A stretch of DNA of 64,000 nucleotides from Thermohalobaculum sp050331395 (GCA_050331395.1 JBHJGX010000025.1:7358-71357), one strand, 5' to 3'. Shown: positions 16,318-24,965, counted from the stretch's first letter. Program-made: numbers and translations. The notes: a model not told the origin generated them from the sequence alone.

Positions 16318-17547
16318 GTGCCTAACGGGGACAAAGCTCCACTTGACCAAGCGTCGATCCTCCGCATCCTCGTCGCACTAGCCGCTGACGAACTTGGCCG
16401 TGAACGCAGACGCCCAGTTACCCCGGATCACTGGTCCAGCTGGGTTGCTGAAACGACCGTTGATGAGGACGGATTGGGCGTCGATAGTTTAGGCCGCCTA
16501 AATCTGGCGGCCCGAGTTTCGCGCGCATTTCAGCTCCAATTTACTGGGTTCGAGGATTATTTGCTAGTTAATCGCCGCCTAGGAGATTGGAGCGAAATCG
16601 TCTCGGGGGGAATGACGGTCAACGCAAAAGCGGGAAATTTATGCTTGGCATTTGAAACCTCAGGGGCGGCAGGTGAACCAAAGACGGTATTACATCAACT
16701 GTCGAATCTGCGTCGCGAAGCTCGGGCCTATCCTAAAATTTTTGGCAATTGTAATCGCGTGCTCTCCTTGGTTCCGCCTCACCATATATTTGGATTTTTG
16801 TTTTCAATTCTTGGCCCCATCGAGGCGAGCTGGACGGTTTGCGATTTACGCACAAAGGGGTCGAGTGCCCTACTGCGCACTGCCCGAGCTGGCGACGCCT
16901 TAATTGCGACGCCTTTTCTTTTGGGGCTATTTGCGAAACAGGGACTTGTTTTACCGACCGATATCACGACGATTAGTTCCACCGCTCCTTTGCTTGAACC
17001 GGACTGGACGCGGCTGAAATGCTTAGGCATGTCGCGCATCGTTGAGTTTTATGGCTCGACTGAAACAGCCGGCGTCGGTTGGCGGAAGGGGCCCTTCGAG
17101 CCCTTTACCCTTTTCAGCTATCTCTCGCTCACGTGGACGGCAACTGGCCAGGTGGAGATTATAGATGAAGACGGGCGTAGGTTGGCCGTTCCTGATCGAG
17201 TTCAGGCCGAAGGATCCGATGCCCTGCGGGTTTTGGGCCGTCTCGACGAGGCGGTGCAGGTGGGGGGCACAAATGTCTTTCCCGACCGTGTACGAAGTGT
17301 TTTGGCGAGTGGTCCTGGCGTCGCCGATTGTGTGGTCCGACCTTACGAAGATGGGCGGCGGTTGCGTGCATTTATCGTACCACTTGATCGTGACATTCTG
17401 GCCGATAACGCGTTGATCGAGCGCTTCATTGCCACGATCCGACGTCATGCAGCCAAGACGCTAACGCCTCCAGAGCGTCCTGGAGAATTGACGGTGGGCG
17501 CCGCCGTTCCGCGAAATTCGTATGGCAAACCCATAGATTGGCGCTGA
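16318..17547 (+). CDS. pcl: p-Coumarate:CoA ligase-like enzyme with ACP-like N-terminus
   Basis: This 409-residue adenylate-forming enzyme is predicted to activate p-coumarate for loading onto PYP. The adenylation motifs TSGAAGEPK (residues 114-122) and FYGSTETAG (near 245) and the C-terminal RNSYGKPIDWR with the catalytic Lys are present. It is shorter than plant 4CL or typical acyl-CoA synthetases (about 550). The first 95 residues do not look like an adenylation domain: they contain LGVDSLGRLNL with Ser57 in a DSL motif and then FEDYLLVNRRLGDWSEIV, the layout of an acyl-carrier-protein helix II and III. The start is GTG, 21 bp after the preceding gene. Identification as PCL rests on the ligase motifs plus tal/pyp context. 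Confidence 0.88.
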   Translation: MPNGDKAPLDQASILRILVALAADELGRERRRPVTPDHWSSWVAETTVDEDGLGVDSLGRLNLAARVSRAFQLQFTGFEDYLLVNRRLGDWSEIVSGGMTVNAKAGNLCLAFETSGAAGEPKTVLHQLSNLRREARAYPKIFGNCNRVLSLVPPHHIFGFLFSILGPIEASWTVCDLRTKGSSALLRTARAGDALIATPFLLGLFAKQGLVLPTDITTISSTAPLLEPDWTRLKCLGMSRIVEFYGSTETAGVGWRKGPFEPFTLFSYLSLTWTATGQVEIIDEDGRRLAVPDRVQAEGSDALRVLGRLDEAVQVGGTNVFPDRVRSVLASGPGVADCVVRPYEDGRRLRAFIVPLDRDILADNALIERFIATIRRHAAKTLTPPERPGELTVGAAVPRNSYGKPIDWR

Positions 17548-17592
17548 TACCGGCGTTAATCATTCAAAACAGTAGCGAGACAAGATGAATAC

Positions 17593-18729
17593 ATGTTTGG
17601 CGTCTTGAGTGCGATTGCGATATTTGGCGTGATTTGCGCGATCACAGCTATCGGAACTATAGTTTTGCTCCAGAGGACACGGCGGGCTCGAAACTTCGTA
17701 CAGGAGCTTGTCAAGAAAATTGAAAATGTTGAGATGAAAGTCGCGATAATCGGGCGCCTCGCCACGAAACTTGAACCAGCGATCCAGTCGGCTCAGGAGG
17801 ATGGCGTACACGACCGATTGAGGATTGCAGCGCTCTTACGCAAACTCGCACAATCGCAGCATGCGCTCGCGAGACGCGCTGCCGCCGGTGCCGCCGTTCG
17901 TGAAGCAGAAATTCACGAACGTCTTAAGAATTGCGAAATATCGATCCGATCCTTCGCGCACGATGTAGAGACGGCAAGTACTCGGATTGAGGCTGCGGAA
18001 GCTTTCGAGGCGCGGGCGTCAGCCCGGGTCGTTGAGCTGATGACACAAATTGATGAGTTGACGACACGGCTCACGGCGCTGACGGATCCGACCCACCCGG
18101 GACTTGCCCGCACATTGACCGTACAAGAGACTAAATGCCGAGAGCGTTATGAGGCTGCACAACGGATCGCCACGCGGATCAATGACGCGGAGCTCCGCCT
18201 TGCTGGGCTCCCCTCCAGGTTCGCCATGTTCGACCGTCGTTTGGAGGAGTTGAGCCAGGCCTTCGAGGGCAAAGTGGCACAGCGAATCTCCGAAATTTCG
18301 GAATTGCGATTGCTGATTTCCAAGCTTCAAGACGATGTTGCCGCTCACGCCTGCGCACCTGAGCAAAGAGCCCTCATCGAGAGTGTAGCGGCTTTAAAAG
18401 GCAGCGCCGAGCATATCACACAATATGTGGATCCTCACGAAACGCCCTTTACCATTCCATTCGAAAAGAAATTCTATATCACAGATATTCGGAATTGCCA
18501 AAGTCAAATCGCAGAAAACACAAGAGAGTCAGACGACCACGTTGCTCAACAAATCCATGATATGAAAAAATTGGCAACAACTGTATGTTTATCTGGGGCA
18601 AACCCAAATCTCCTGAACGAAACTGAATTCGTTACGACCGCTCCGTCGGCCGTTTCTTCAATTCTGGGCGATACCGTCGCTGAGGCGGTGAAACAGCCTG
18701 AGCGGGTGATCTCGCTTGTCCCTCGTTGA
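17593..18729 (+). CDS. Membrane-anchored coiled-coil protein of the pyp/gvp cluster
   Basis: This 378-residue protein starts with one transmembrane helix (about residues 3-27, followed by RTRRAR, so the body should be cytoplasmic). A long, charged, mostly helical region runs to about residue 270 with heptad-like stretches (RLEELSQAFEGKVAQRISE). The tail is less structured. No enzymatic motif is visible. Such a layout suits a tether or scaffold on the inner membrane. It lies 45 bp after pcl and its stop is 20 bp before the start of paralogue 3. The family is not recognised, and no gas vesicle family assignment is possible by eye. Confidence 0.8.
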   Translation: MFGVLSAIAIFGVICAITAIGTIVLLQRTRRARNFVQELVKKIENVEMKVAIIGRLATKLEPAIQSAQEDGVHDRLRIAALLRKLAQSQHALARRAAAGAAVREAEIHERLKNCEISIRSFAHDVETASTRIEAAEAFEARASARVVELMTQIDELTTRLTALTDPTHPGLARTLTVQETKCRERYEAAQRIATRINDAELRLAGLPSRFAMFDRRLEELSQAFEGKVAQRISEISELRLLISKLQDDVAAHACAPEQRALIESVAALKGSAEHITQYVDPHETPFTIPFEKKFYITDIRNCQSQIAENTRESDDHVAQQIHDMKKLATTVCLSGANPNLLNETEFVTTAPSAVSSILGDTVAEAVKQPERVISLVPR

Positions 18730-18749
18730 CAGGCTATTCGGAGGCTCCG

Positions 18750-19187
18750 TTGCCAACTTCTCTTATCAACCCGTTCCCATCACCCGAACGCAAACCATTC
18801 CACCTTGCCGCCCTCGGTCGTTCGGGCACGACACCGCTTCGCTTTAGAGGCATTTGTCTGTCACGTTATCAAAGTGACGAGGCTGGCGCGACGCTAGAGG
18901 TTAGCCTTTGGCAGAGGGAGGCAGGCGGCCTTGTAGTTCGGGTTGTTGTCGACGATCCACCGCATCGCGATGCGCGCGCCTGGGTTGTCGATGAGATTGA
19001 GGCGGCAATGGAAGTGCTAGAGCGTTTCGATCCAGTGCCGTCGCCCAACTGCCGCCGGCGTTGGACGTCTGCGTCGACGGCTGCCGATTTGGCGAAGCGT
19101 GCCTGCCAGGCACATCTGGTGCGCCGGTGCTGGGAAGGGCTCTGCGGCGAGGCTCTTGCAGAATGGGCGGCGGCTACCTCCCGCTGA
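18750..19187 (+). CDS. Unknown protein, paralogue 3 of the pyp/gvp cluster
   Basis: This protein of about 145 residues has TTG as its likely start at 18750, chosen because GGAGG lies five bases upstream; an alternative TTG at 18726 would give a 4-bp overlap with the previous gene. The core GRSGTTPLRFRGICLSRY, then a strand ending in WQRE, a strand VVRVVV, and RDARAWVVDEIEAAMEVLERFD match, element by element, paralogue 2 at 15796. Function is unknown. It is the last gene before gvpN, so the family brackets the pcl/coiled-coil pair and touches both the PYP and the gas vesicle parts. Confidence 0.75.
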   Translation: MPTSLINPFPSPERKPFHLAALGRSGTTPLRFRGICLSRYQSDEAGATLEVSLWQREAGGLVVRVVVDDPPHRDARAWVVDEIEAAMEVLERFDPVPSPNCRRRWTSASTAADLAKRACQAHLVRRCWEGLCGEALAEWAAATSR

Positions 19188-19254
19188 GCCTTCAGAAATT
19201 TATAACCCTCTCTGTCTATGACTAAGTGCCAAACGAAAGGAATGGAGCGGACTT

Positions 19255-20385
19255 TTGACACCGGAGAAAGTAATTGACACGAGAAAAGCTTGCGACGCAG
19301 GTGCGGCACCGACCGATGAGTGGCAAGCAGAAGCGCCCTGGCGCTTTTCTCAGAAGCCATCTTTCGACAAGTCGGCAAACGCGCATGGAGATGCTCAAGG
19401 TGATCCGATTGAGTTTCCCGCACCCGCAAATCTCTACCTCGATGCTGAATTGAAGTCGCTGAAGAGCCGAGCGCTCGCCTATTTGAAAGCTGGCGTACCG
19501 ATCCATTTCCGTGGTCGGGCTGGCATGGGTAAGACGACCCTTGCGATGCATCTGGCGCAGGACCTTAGCCGGCCCGTAGTTTTCCTTACCGGCGACCATG
19601 GATTGGATAGCAAGGATCTGTTCGGCCGCGAAATCGGTCAAGATAGCCGCAGCGTCCACGACCAATATGTAAACCGGGTCAAGCGCACCGAGTCCTCCAC
19701 ACGAATACTTTGGCACGACGGCATTTTGACACGCGCCATGATTGAAGGACAGACCCTGATTTACGATGAGTTCACGCGAACCCCACCGGAAACAAACAAT
19801 GCGCTGCTCGCAGCCCTTGAGGAACGATTGATCGTGATCCCAAATCCGCTGCGGGGGACGCGTGTGGTCAAGGCACATTCGGAGTTCCGGGCAATATTCA
19901 CGTCAAATCCTGATGAATATGCGGGCGTAAAATCGGCACCAGACGCTCTTCTCGACCGGATGATTACATTTGATATGTCAGGGGCAGCGCCCGACACCGA
20001 GGCTGGTATTGTTGCCACCCGAACCGGGATCGGACTTACTGACGCCCGAATGATTGTTCAGATCCTGCGTTCGGTGCGCGAAGAGATCCCCGGGGACAAT
20101 CCACCATCCCTACGGACAGCCGTGATTATCGGCCGGATTGTCAGGCTTCTTGACGTTCCAGCTTCGGCAAGAAGTGAGACATTTGTCCAGATTTGTCTGG
20201 ATGCGCTTGAGGCCCGCGCACCATCACGTACAGGGGCAATCGAGCGCGAACGCTATGTCGCCCGGTTGCGCGCCCAAATTGTCGCCGTACTGGCCAACCG
20301 ATCGTCTCGCACCGACCTAAGCGCCAAGGGCTTACCCTCATCCAAGCCACACAACGCTGTCATCACCAAAGAGGCTTGCCGATGA
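19255..20385 (+). CDS. gvpN: Gas vesicle protein GvpN, MoxR-type AAA+ ATPase
   Basis: This 376-residue ATPase is needed for gas vesicle enlargement. The Walker A motif GRAGMGKT is at residues 87-94 and the Walker B is in TLIYDEFTR, followed by the typical LLAALEERLIVIP and the sensor-1 region FTSNPDEYAG. The family signature of GvpN, with IHFRGRAGMGKTTLA and FGREIG, is clear. The start is a TTG with GGAG upstream; the first 50 residues are poorly conserved and a later start cannot be excluded. It ends in a 4-bp overlap with the next small gene and begins the long run of coupled gvp genes. Confidence 0.93.
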   Translation: MTPEKVIDTRKACDAGAAPTDEWQAEAPWRFSQKPSFDKSANAHGDAQGDPIEFPAPANLYLDAELKSLKSRALAYLKAGVPIHFRGRAGMGKTTLAMHLAQDLSRPVVFLTGDHGLDSKDLFGREIGQDSRSVHDQYVNRVKRTESSTRILWHDGILTRAMIEGQTLIYDEFTRTPPETNNALLAALEERLIVIPNPLRGTRVVKAHSEFRAIFTSNPDEYAGVKSAPDALLDRMITFDMSGAAPDTEAGIVATRTGIGLTDARMIVQILRSVREEIPGDNPPSLRTAVIIGRIVRLLDVPASARSETFVQICLDALEARAPSRTGAIERERYVARLRAQIVAVLANRSSRTDLSAKGLPSSKPHNAVITKEACR

Positions 20386-20624
20386 ACCGGCCGAAGAACT
20401 TTACACCGCCTCGCCCATTTCGCCCGAACAGAAAGGTTCCGCGCTGCGGCGTTGGCGCTGCTGTCGCCCTTGTCCGCATCGAGTTCGAGCGATTGCGGCA
20501 CGACCGCGACATCGCCCGCCTCGGCGACCGCATCCAGGCGTCGCAAAATGCGCTGCACGAGCTCGATCGTCGGTCAGCTGAACTCTGCGATGCCATAGGC
20601 GCCATCCGCTGGGCCGGCCGATGA
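20382..20624 (+). CDS. Small basic helical protein in the gvp operon
   Basis: This is an 80-residue protein with a basic, Pro-rich N-terminus (MNRPKNFTPPRPFRPNRK) and a helical coiled-coil-like second half (RLGDRIQASQNALHELDRR). It overlaps gvpN and gvpO by 4 bp each (ATGA at both ends), which strongly supports real translation. I do not recognise a gas vesicle family. It could be a small assembly factor or a diverged accessory Gvp. Confidence 0.7.
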   Translation: MNRPKNFTPPRPFRPNRKVPRCGVGAAVALVRIEFERLRHDRDIARLGDRIQASQNALHELDRRSAELCDAIGAIRWAGR

Positions 20625-20935
20625 CCATGGCCTCGGCTCCCGATACTCAGACGGCCGCGTCGATCGCGTCCTCAACAACAAAGCCGGGACTTATGGACGT
20701 GGTTGCTCGAGCGCGGACAACCGTGGCCTTCTTGACAGAGCTGCCCGTCGACGCGGTTGCCGCGTGCTCGCGCACACCCGAGGGCTGGCGTCTCGTCATC
20801 GACGTGCTCGAAGCGAAGGCCCGTTCCGGGGAGAACGACCTACTAGCAAGCTTTGCCATCTCGCTCACAACCGACGGAGATATCACTGGGATTGAACGCA
20901 TCCGCCGTTATCACCGTGAGGAGGCGGAGCTATGA
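20621..20935 (+). CDS. gvpO: Gas vesicle protein GvpO
   Basis: This 104-residue protein is an accessory protein of gas vesicle assembly. The conserved part begins near residue 35: FLTELPVDAVAACSRTPEGW, then RLVIDVLEAK and a C-terminal strand and helix ending in RIRRYHREE, which are the hallmarks of the GvpO family. The N-terminus is Ala/Thr-rich and probably flexible. Both ends overlap neighbours by 4 bp. Its exact biochemical role in the family is not settled. Confidence 0.9.
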   Translation: MTMASAPDTQTAASIASSTTKPGLMDVVARARTTVAFLTELPVDAVAACSRTPEGWRLVIDVLEAKARSGENDLLASFAISLTTDGDITGIERIRRYHREEAEL

Positions 20936-21255
20936 GCTTCGAAGTGCATAGCGCGATCCACGCAGATAGTCTCGCCGATATTCTAGAACGCGTGCTTGAT
21001 AAAGGCATTGTCGTTGCGGGCGATGTCAGCGTCTCACTCGTGGGCATCGAACTATTGACGATAAAGCTTCGTTTGCTTGTGGCCAGTGTCGATAAGGCCA
21101 AAGAATTGGGCATCAACTGGTGGGAACATGATCCTGCTTTGACCGGGGGCGGGCGTCCCGGCGCGGTCGAACAAGGACTCGAAGATCGGATCGCCGCGCT
21201 TGAGGAACACTTTGGCTTAGATCCAGCGAGCGGTATCCGTGGAGGTGGCGTATGA
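20932..21255 (+). CDS. gvpJ: GvpJ-type minor gas vesicle shell protein
   Basis: This 107-residue protein is related to GvpA. The hydrophobic core VLDKGIVVAGDVSVSLVGIE and the following KLRLLVASVDKAKELGINWWE match the GvpA fold, while the C-terminal extension of about 45 residues is absent from GvpA and typical of GvpJ, a minor component thought to help nucleate the shell or shape its ends. It is coupled to gvpO and gvpH by 4-bp overlaps. Confidence 0.88.
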   Translation: MSFEVHSAIHADSLADILERVLDKGIVVAGDVSVSLVGIELLTIKLRLLVASVDKAKELGINWWEHDPALTGGGRPGAVEQGLEDRIAALEEHFGLDPASGIRGGGV

Positions 21256-21794
21256 CCAAACGAGACAACCGTTCCTCGCGCCGGCCGCCGTTCCGAACGG
21301 CAGCAGAAGAATTGAAGGGGCAAGATGCTATCCGTGCAATTGAGGGGCGGCTAGACGCCTTGCTTGGCCGGCTTGGAGAGGCTTTGTGGCCGAAAATTCA
21401 CACGAATGATACCGACGCCAACGGATCCCTCCATTCCAGGTCTCAGATCAGGGTAAAAGTCACAGGTCGCGATTTGGCGTCCAATACGACGTCTGACGAT
21501 TTCGAGATCCGATTTCCAGATACCGCGGGCGGCGCAGAAGCCGGAGCTAGATGCCCGGAATTCGAACTGCATGAAGAACCCGACCACGTTGCGATCCTCG
21601 CTGAACTACCGGGCGCGGATAAATCGACAATCAAGATTACAAAAACGACCACAGCGCTTCACGTCCACGCCGATGGGTCGAGAACCTTTGATGGAGCAGT
21701 TATGCTACCAGCCAATGCCTGTCGACTCCGCGAGTGGACATTTGTCAACGGCATTCTGACGATCATACTTGATCGCAAAGATTTGGCGAAGTAA
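21252..21794 (+). CDS. gvpH: GvpH-like Hsp20/alpha-crystallin family protein
   Basis: This 180-residue protein has a C-terminal Hsp20-like domain (about residues 95-178) with the small-heat-shock features HEEPDHVAILAELPGADKS and FVNGILTIILDRKD. The N-terminal 90 residues include a helix (AIRAIEGRLDALLGRLGEAL) and a polar linker. In gvp operons such proteins are called GvpH and are thought to act as chaperones for hydrophobic Gvp subunits. It follows gvpJ with a 4-bp overlap and lies 7 bp before the first gvpF/L gene. Confidence 0.85.
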   Translation: MTKRDNRSSRRPPFRTAAEELKGQDAIRAIEGRLDALLGRLGEALWPKIHTNDTDANGSLHSRSQIRVKVTGRDLASNTTSDDFEIRFPDTAGGAEAGARCPEFELHEEPDHVAILAELPGADKSTIKITKTTTALHVHADGSRTFDGAVMLPANACRLREWTFVNGILTIILDRKDLAK

Positions 21795-21801
21795 CGTACT
21801 T

Positions 21802-22620
21802 ATGGAGAATTCGATCGCCCACTACGTGTATGGATTAGCTCGCGATCGCGATGCCAAAGTCATCACGGACGCTCTATCTCGCGTTGCGCCACCACCGCAT
21901 TTTGGACCGTTTTCTTTATTCCCGCACGACTCCGTGACGTTGATCGCAAGCCCTCTTTCCGCGGCGGCGTTCGATGGTGACCGAGAGATAAGGCCCGCGC
22001 GCCGGACGATGCTAAGCCATGCCCGCGTTCTGGAGGCAATCGTAACCTGCGCCCCCGTTCTGCCTATGCAGTTCGGAGTAGTTTGCCCGAACATCGCCGA
22101 AATCAAATCGGTTTCCATGAAATCGGAAGACGCATTGGCAGAGCTCGATCGCCTCGAAGGTCGGGCCGAATGGGGCGTTCGGGTCGCCGCCGACCGCGAT
22201 GCGATGATTGCAGTCCTGGCATCCGAACGCCCAGAACTTCGGCAAGCTTACAGACAGGCCGCAGATAGGGGAGCGGCAGGCCACTACGATCGCGTGGAAC
22301 TCGGCCGTCGGGTAGGTCGGCTGTTGAGCGAACGCCGGGCGCAGGCGGAAACCGCACTTCTCCGCCGTCTTGCCCCGCTTGCCGATGCGCACAAGCGAAA
22401 ACCGCATGAAACAGACGGCGAAATCCTTCGCGCCGAATTCCTCCTCCCACTCAATCGAGAGGAGGCGTTCGCCGAGGCTGTCGCCGCGGCAGGTGCCGAA
22501 CTGGCCACCTGCGACGGCGTCGCGCCGAACATCCGCATCGTCGGTCCGGCGCCCGCGTCACACTTCGTTAATCTCCGGATCGATCTTGCGGCATCGGCCT
22601 CTCGTCACGGGACGGCTTAA
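21802..22620 (+). CDS. GvpF/L family gas vesicle protein, copy 1
   Basis: This 272-residue protein is the most canonical of four GvpF/L homologues here. The family features are an N-terminal beta strand after HYVYGLA, then HARVLEAIVTCAPVLPMQFG, the helical RRVGRLLSERRAQAE segment and a C-terminal ferredoxin-like strand (NIRIVGPAPASHFVNLRI). GvpF and GvpL bind GvpA and act as assembly chaperones or shell nucleators. ATG 21802 is 7 bp after gvpH. Whether to call it F or L cannot be decided from sequence by eye. Confidence 0.88.
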   Translation: MENSIAHYVYGLARDRDAKVITDALSRVAPPPHFGPFSLFPHDSVTLIASPLSAAAFDGDREIRPARRTMLSHARVLEAIVTCAPVLPMQFGVVCPNIAEIKSVSMKSEDALAELDRLEGRAEWGVRVAADRDAMIAVLASERPELRQAYRQAADRGAAGHYDRVELGRRVGRLLSERRAQAETALLRRLAPLADAHKRKPHETDGEILRAEFLLPLNREEAFAEAVAAAGAELATCDGVAPNIRIVGPAPASHFVNLRIDLAASASRHGTA

Positions 22621-22623
22621 GCG

Positions 22624-22863
22624 ATGGGCCTCGTCACTCGACTTCTTACGCTTCCCATAAGCGCCCCTCTGATCGGCGCTTGGTGGATCGCGCAAAAGCT
22701 TGCCGAAACAGCAGAGGCCGAGCTCACGGACCCCGCCCGGCTGAAAAAACGGCTTGCCGAACTCGAAGGCAGACTGCTCGCTGGCGAGATCGACGAAGAC
22801 CAATACGACACCGAAGAGGAACAGATTCTGGCACTTCTTCGCCCGGCGGGAGACCGCATATGA
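22624..22863 (+). CDS. gvpG: Gas vesicle protein GvpG
   Basis: This 79-residue protein has the GvpG layout: a short hydrophobic N-terminus (GLVTRLLTLPISAPLIGAWW) then a charged helix (RLKKRLAELEGRLLAGEID) and an acidic tail. GvpG is a small structural accessory protein that interacts with the GvpF/L proteins. It sits between gvpF/L copy 1 and the AAA ATPase, overlapping the latter by 4 bp. Confidence 0.9.
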   Translation: MGLVTRLLTLPISAPLIGAWWIAQKLAETAEAELTDPARLKKRLAELEGRLLAGEIDEDQYDTEEEQILALLRPAGDRI

Positions 22864-24965
22864 GCGATGCCGGGCTGAGCGACCTCACAGAAGCGACACT
22901 GCGGATTAAGGGAGCGAGCGGCGCGCGCGCCCATTCGGGCCTGCGCCTTCCCGCTGCAGCCATGCGCGCGCTTCGTCTCGGGCCGGGTGATGCGGTAGCA
23001 CTTCGCGGCGCTGGCCTCACCCATGCGATTGTCCGTCCAGGGAGTGGACCCGCTGTCGAGGCTGATCCGGCGACGCTTTCGAATGCTGGGCTGGTCGCTG
23101 GCGATCTGGCAACGGTCACTCCGGCGCATCTGTCGGACGCGGTGAGGATCTCATTCGACCAGGGAACGGTCGAGCGGGAGGTTTTCGACGCGATGACCGA
23201 CCGACCCGTCACGATCGGCGATTGCCTTGTGATCGGGCCGAAGACCGCCCGGGTCACCGACCTCGACCCGGCGCCTGCAGCGATCATGCGCACCGCGACC
23301 CAGATATCGTCTCGGCCCGCCCCGCGACCCTTCCCGAAGATCGGCGGCTTGGCTGCACAAATCGCCAGCCTCCGCGAGATGGTCGAAATGCCGCTTCAAC
23401 GTCCCGATCTGTTTGTCCGCCTTGGGATCCGGCCACCGAGAGGCGTGCTCTTTACCGGACCGCCGGGGTCAGGAAAGACGGCACTGGCCCGCGCGGTGGC
23501 TGATGCAACCGAGGCTCGGTTCTTTAGCATCGACGGCCCTGAGATCATTTCCAAGCATTATGGAGACAGTGAGGCGCGCATTCGAGAGGTTTTTCGAAAA
23601 GCCGAGGCGGAGGCGCCATCGATCCTCTTCATCGATGAGATCGACGCCATTGCGCCCCGTCGCGACGGGCTGTCCGGTGAAAAGCAACTTGAACGACGGG
23701 TAGTTGCTCAGCTGCTGACTCTCATGGACGGATTGTCGGATCGTTCCAATGTTGTGGTGATTGCCGCGACAAACCTGCCACATACTATAGATATGGCCCT
23801 CCGTCGGCCCGGACGCTTCGACCGGGAGATCGCCTTCACCCCTCCAGATCCAGAGGAGCGGCGACAAATCCTAGAAGTGCATACAAACGACATGCCGCTT
23901 GCCGAGTGTGCGGATCTTGGTTCGATCGCTGCCGCCACGCATGGGTATGTGGGCGCAGATCTGGCCGCTCTCGTCCGCGAGGCCGGATTGGCCGCGGTCC
24001 GCAGGGCGGCGGTACCAGACGGTTTAGAACGGATCGAAGTGGACGCTCTAAAGGTCACACAGCTCGATTTGGACGCGGGCATGGCCGCGACCGGTCCGAG
24101 CGCGCTTCGCATTGCCGAGATGGAGGCACCACGCACCGCTTGGTCGGATGTCGGAGGGCTCGGCCGCGCGAAACGGACGCTGGCGGAGGCGTTCCTCTGG
24201 CCTTTGAAATACCCGGCAGCGCATCGCGCGTTGGGCCTCGATACAGTGCCCGGCGTCCTGCTCGCCGGCCCGCCAGGCACGGGCAAGACGCTGCTGGCGC
24301 GAGCCGTTGCGACCGAAGCGCAGCTTAACTTCATTCCAGTCCGGGGAGCTCGGCTTTTGGCGCAGTATCTCGGGGAGGCCGAGCGACAATTCGCCGACCT
24401 CTTTGCCCGCGCCCGTCACGCGGCGCCGTGCATTCTGTTCTTCGACGAGCTCGATGCCCTTGCGCCGTCGCGTCGATCAACCGACCCCGCGATGGCGCGC
24501 GTGGTCGCCCAACTCTTAACCGAGATCGACGGTATCGAGGGGAGCCGCGGCGTCGCCCTTCTCGGCGCAACCAACCGGATCGACGCCATCGATCCGGCGC
24601 TCCGTCGGCCCGGGCGCTTTGACCTGATCGTCGAGGTCGATCTGCCGGACGATGCGGATCGCCTCGACATCCTACGCGTGTTGACCCGGGCTCTCCCGCT
24701 GGCAGCGGAGGTCGATTTGGACACCATCGCTGCCCTGCTTTCCGGAGGGACCGGCGCCGATCTCGCCGCTGTCTGCCGAGGAGCCGCACGATGCGCGCTC
24801 CGACGCCATCTCGCGAACCACGAACCAGATGGAGTTCCGCAGATCCGTCCAGACGATTTCACCGAGGCCGCCAAGGCCCATCTCGCGAGCGGGCCACTTA
24901 GGACCCAAACCTTTCAAGCAACCGGAGAACCCGACCTATGGGAGAGCCCCACCCTGCCGATCTGA
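22860..24965 (+). CDS. Cdc48/VCP-like tandem AAA+ ATPase in the gvp operon
   Basis: This 701-residue ATPase has a Cdc48-type N domain (about residues 1-155), a first AAA module with Walker A GPPGSGKT near residue 200 and Walker B ILFIDEID near 255, and a second module with GPPGTGKT near 470 and ILFFDELD near 525. Both modules have the second region of homology (ALRRPGRFD), so both look competent. Cdc48-type enzymes unfold or remodel proteins. The gene is inside the gvp operon with overlaps of 4 bp (gvpG) and 28 bp (next gvpF/L), suggesting remodelling of Gvp assemblies or quality control. It is distinct from GvpN, which is a MoxR-type ATPase. Confidence 0.92.
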   Translation: MSDAGLSDLTEATLRIKGASGARAHSGLRLPAAAMRALRLGPGDAVALRGAGLTHAIVRPGSGPAVEADPATLSNAGLVAGDLATVTPAHLSDAVRISFDQGTVEREVFDAMTDRPVTIGDCLVIGPKTARVTDLDPAPAAIMRTATQISSRPAPRPFPKIGGLAAQIASLREMVEMPLQRPDLFVRLGIRPPRGVLFTGPPGSGKTALARAVADATEARFFSIDGPEIISKHYGDSEARIREVFRKAEAEAPSILFIDEIDAIAPRRDGLSGEKQLERRVVAQLLTLMDGLSDRSNVVVIAATNLPHTIDMALRRPGRFDREIAFTPPDPEERRQILEVHTNDMPLAECADLGSIAAATHGYVGADLAALVREAGLAAVRRAAVPDGLERIEVDALKVTQLDLDAGMAATGPSALRIAEMEAPRTAWSDVGGLGRAKRTLAEAFLWPLKYPAAHRALGLDTVPGVLLAGPPGTGKTLLARAVATEAQLNFIPVRGARLLAQYLGEAERQFADLFARARHAAPCILFFDELDALAPSRRSTDPAMARVVAQLLTEIDGIEGSRGVALLGATNRIDAIDPALRRPGRFDLIVEVDLPDDADRLDILRVLTRALPLAAEVDLDTIAALLSGGTGADLAAVCRGAARCALRRHLANHEPDGVPQIRPDDFTEAAKAHLASGPLRTQTFQATGEPDLWESPTLPI

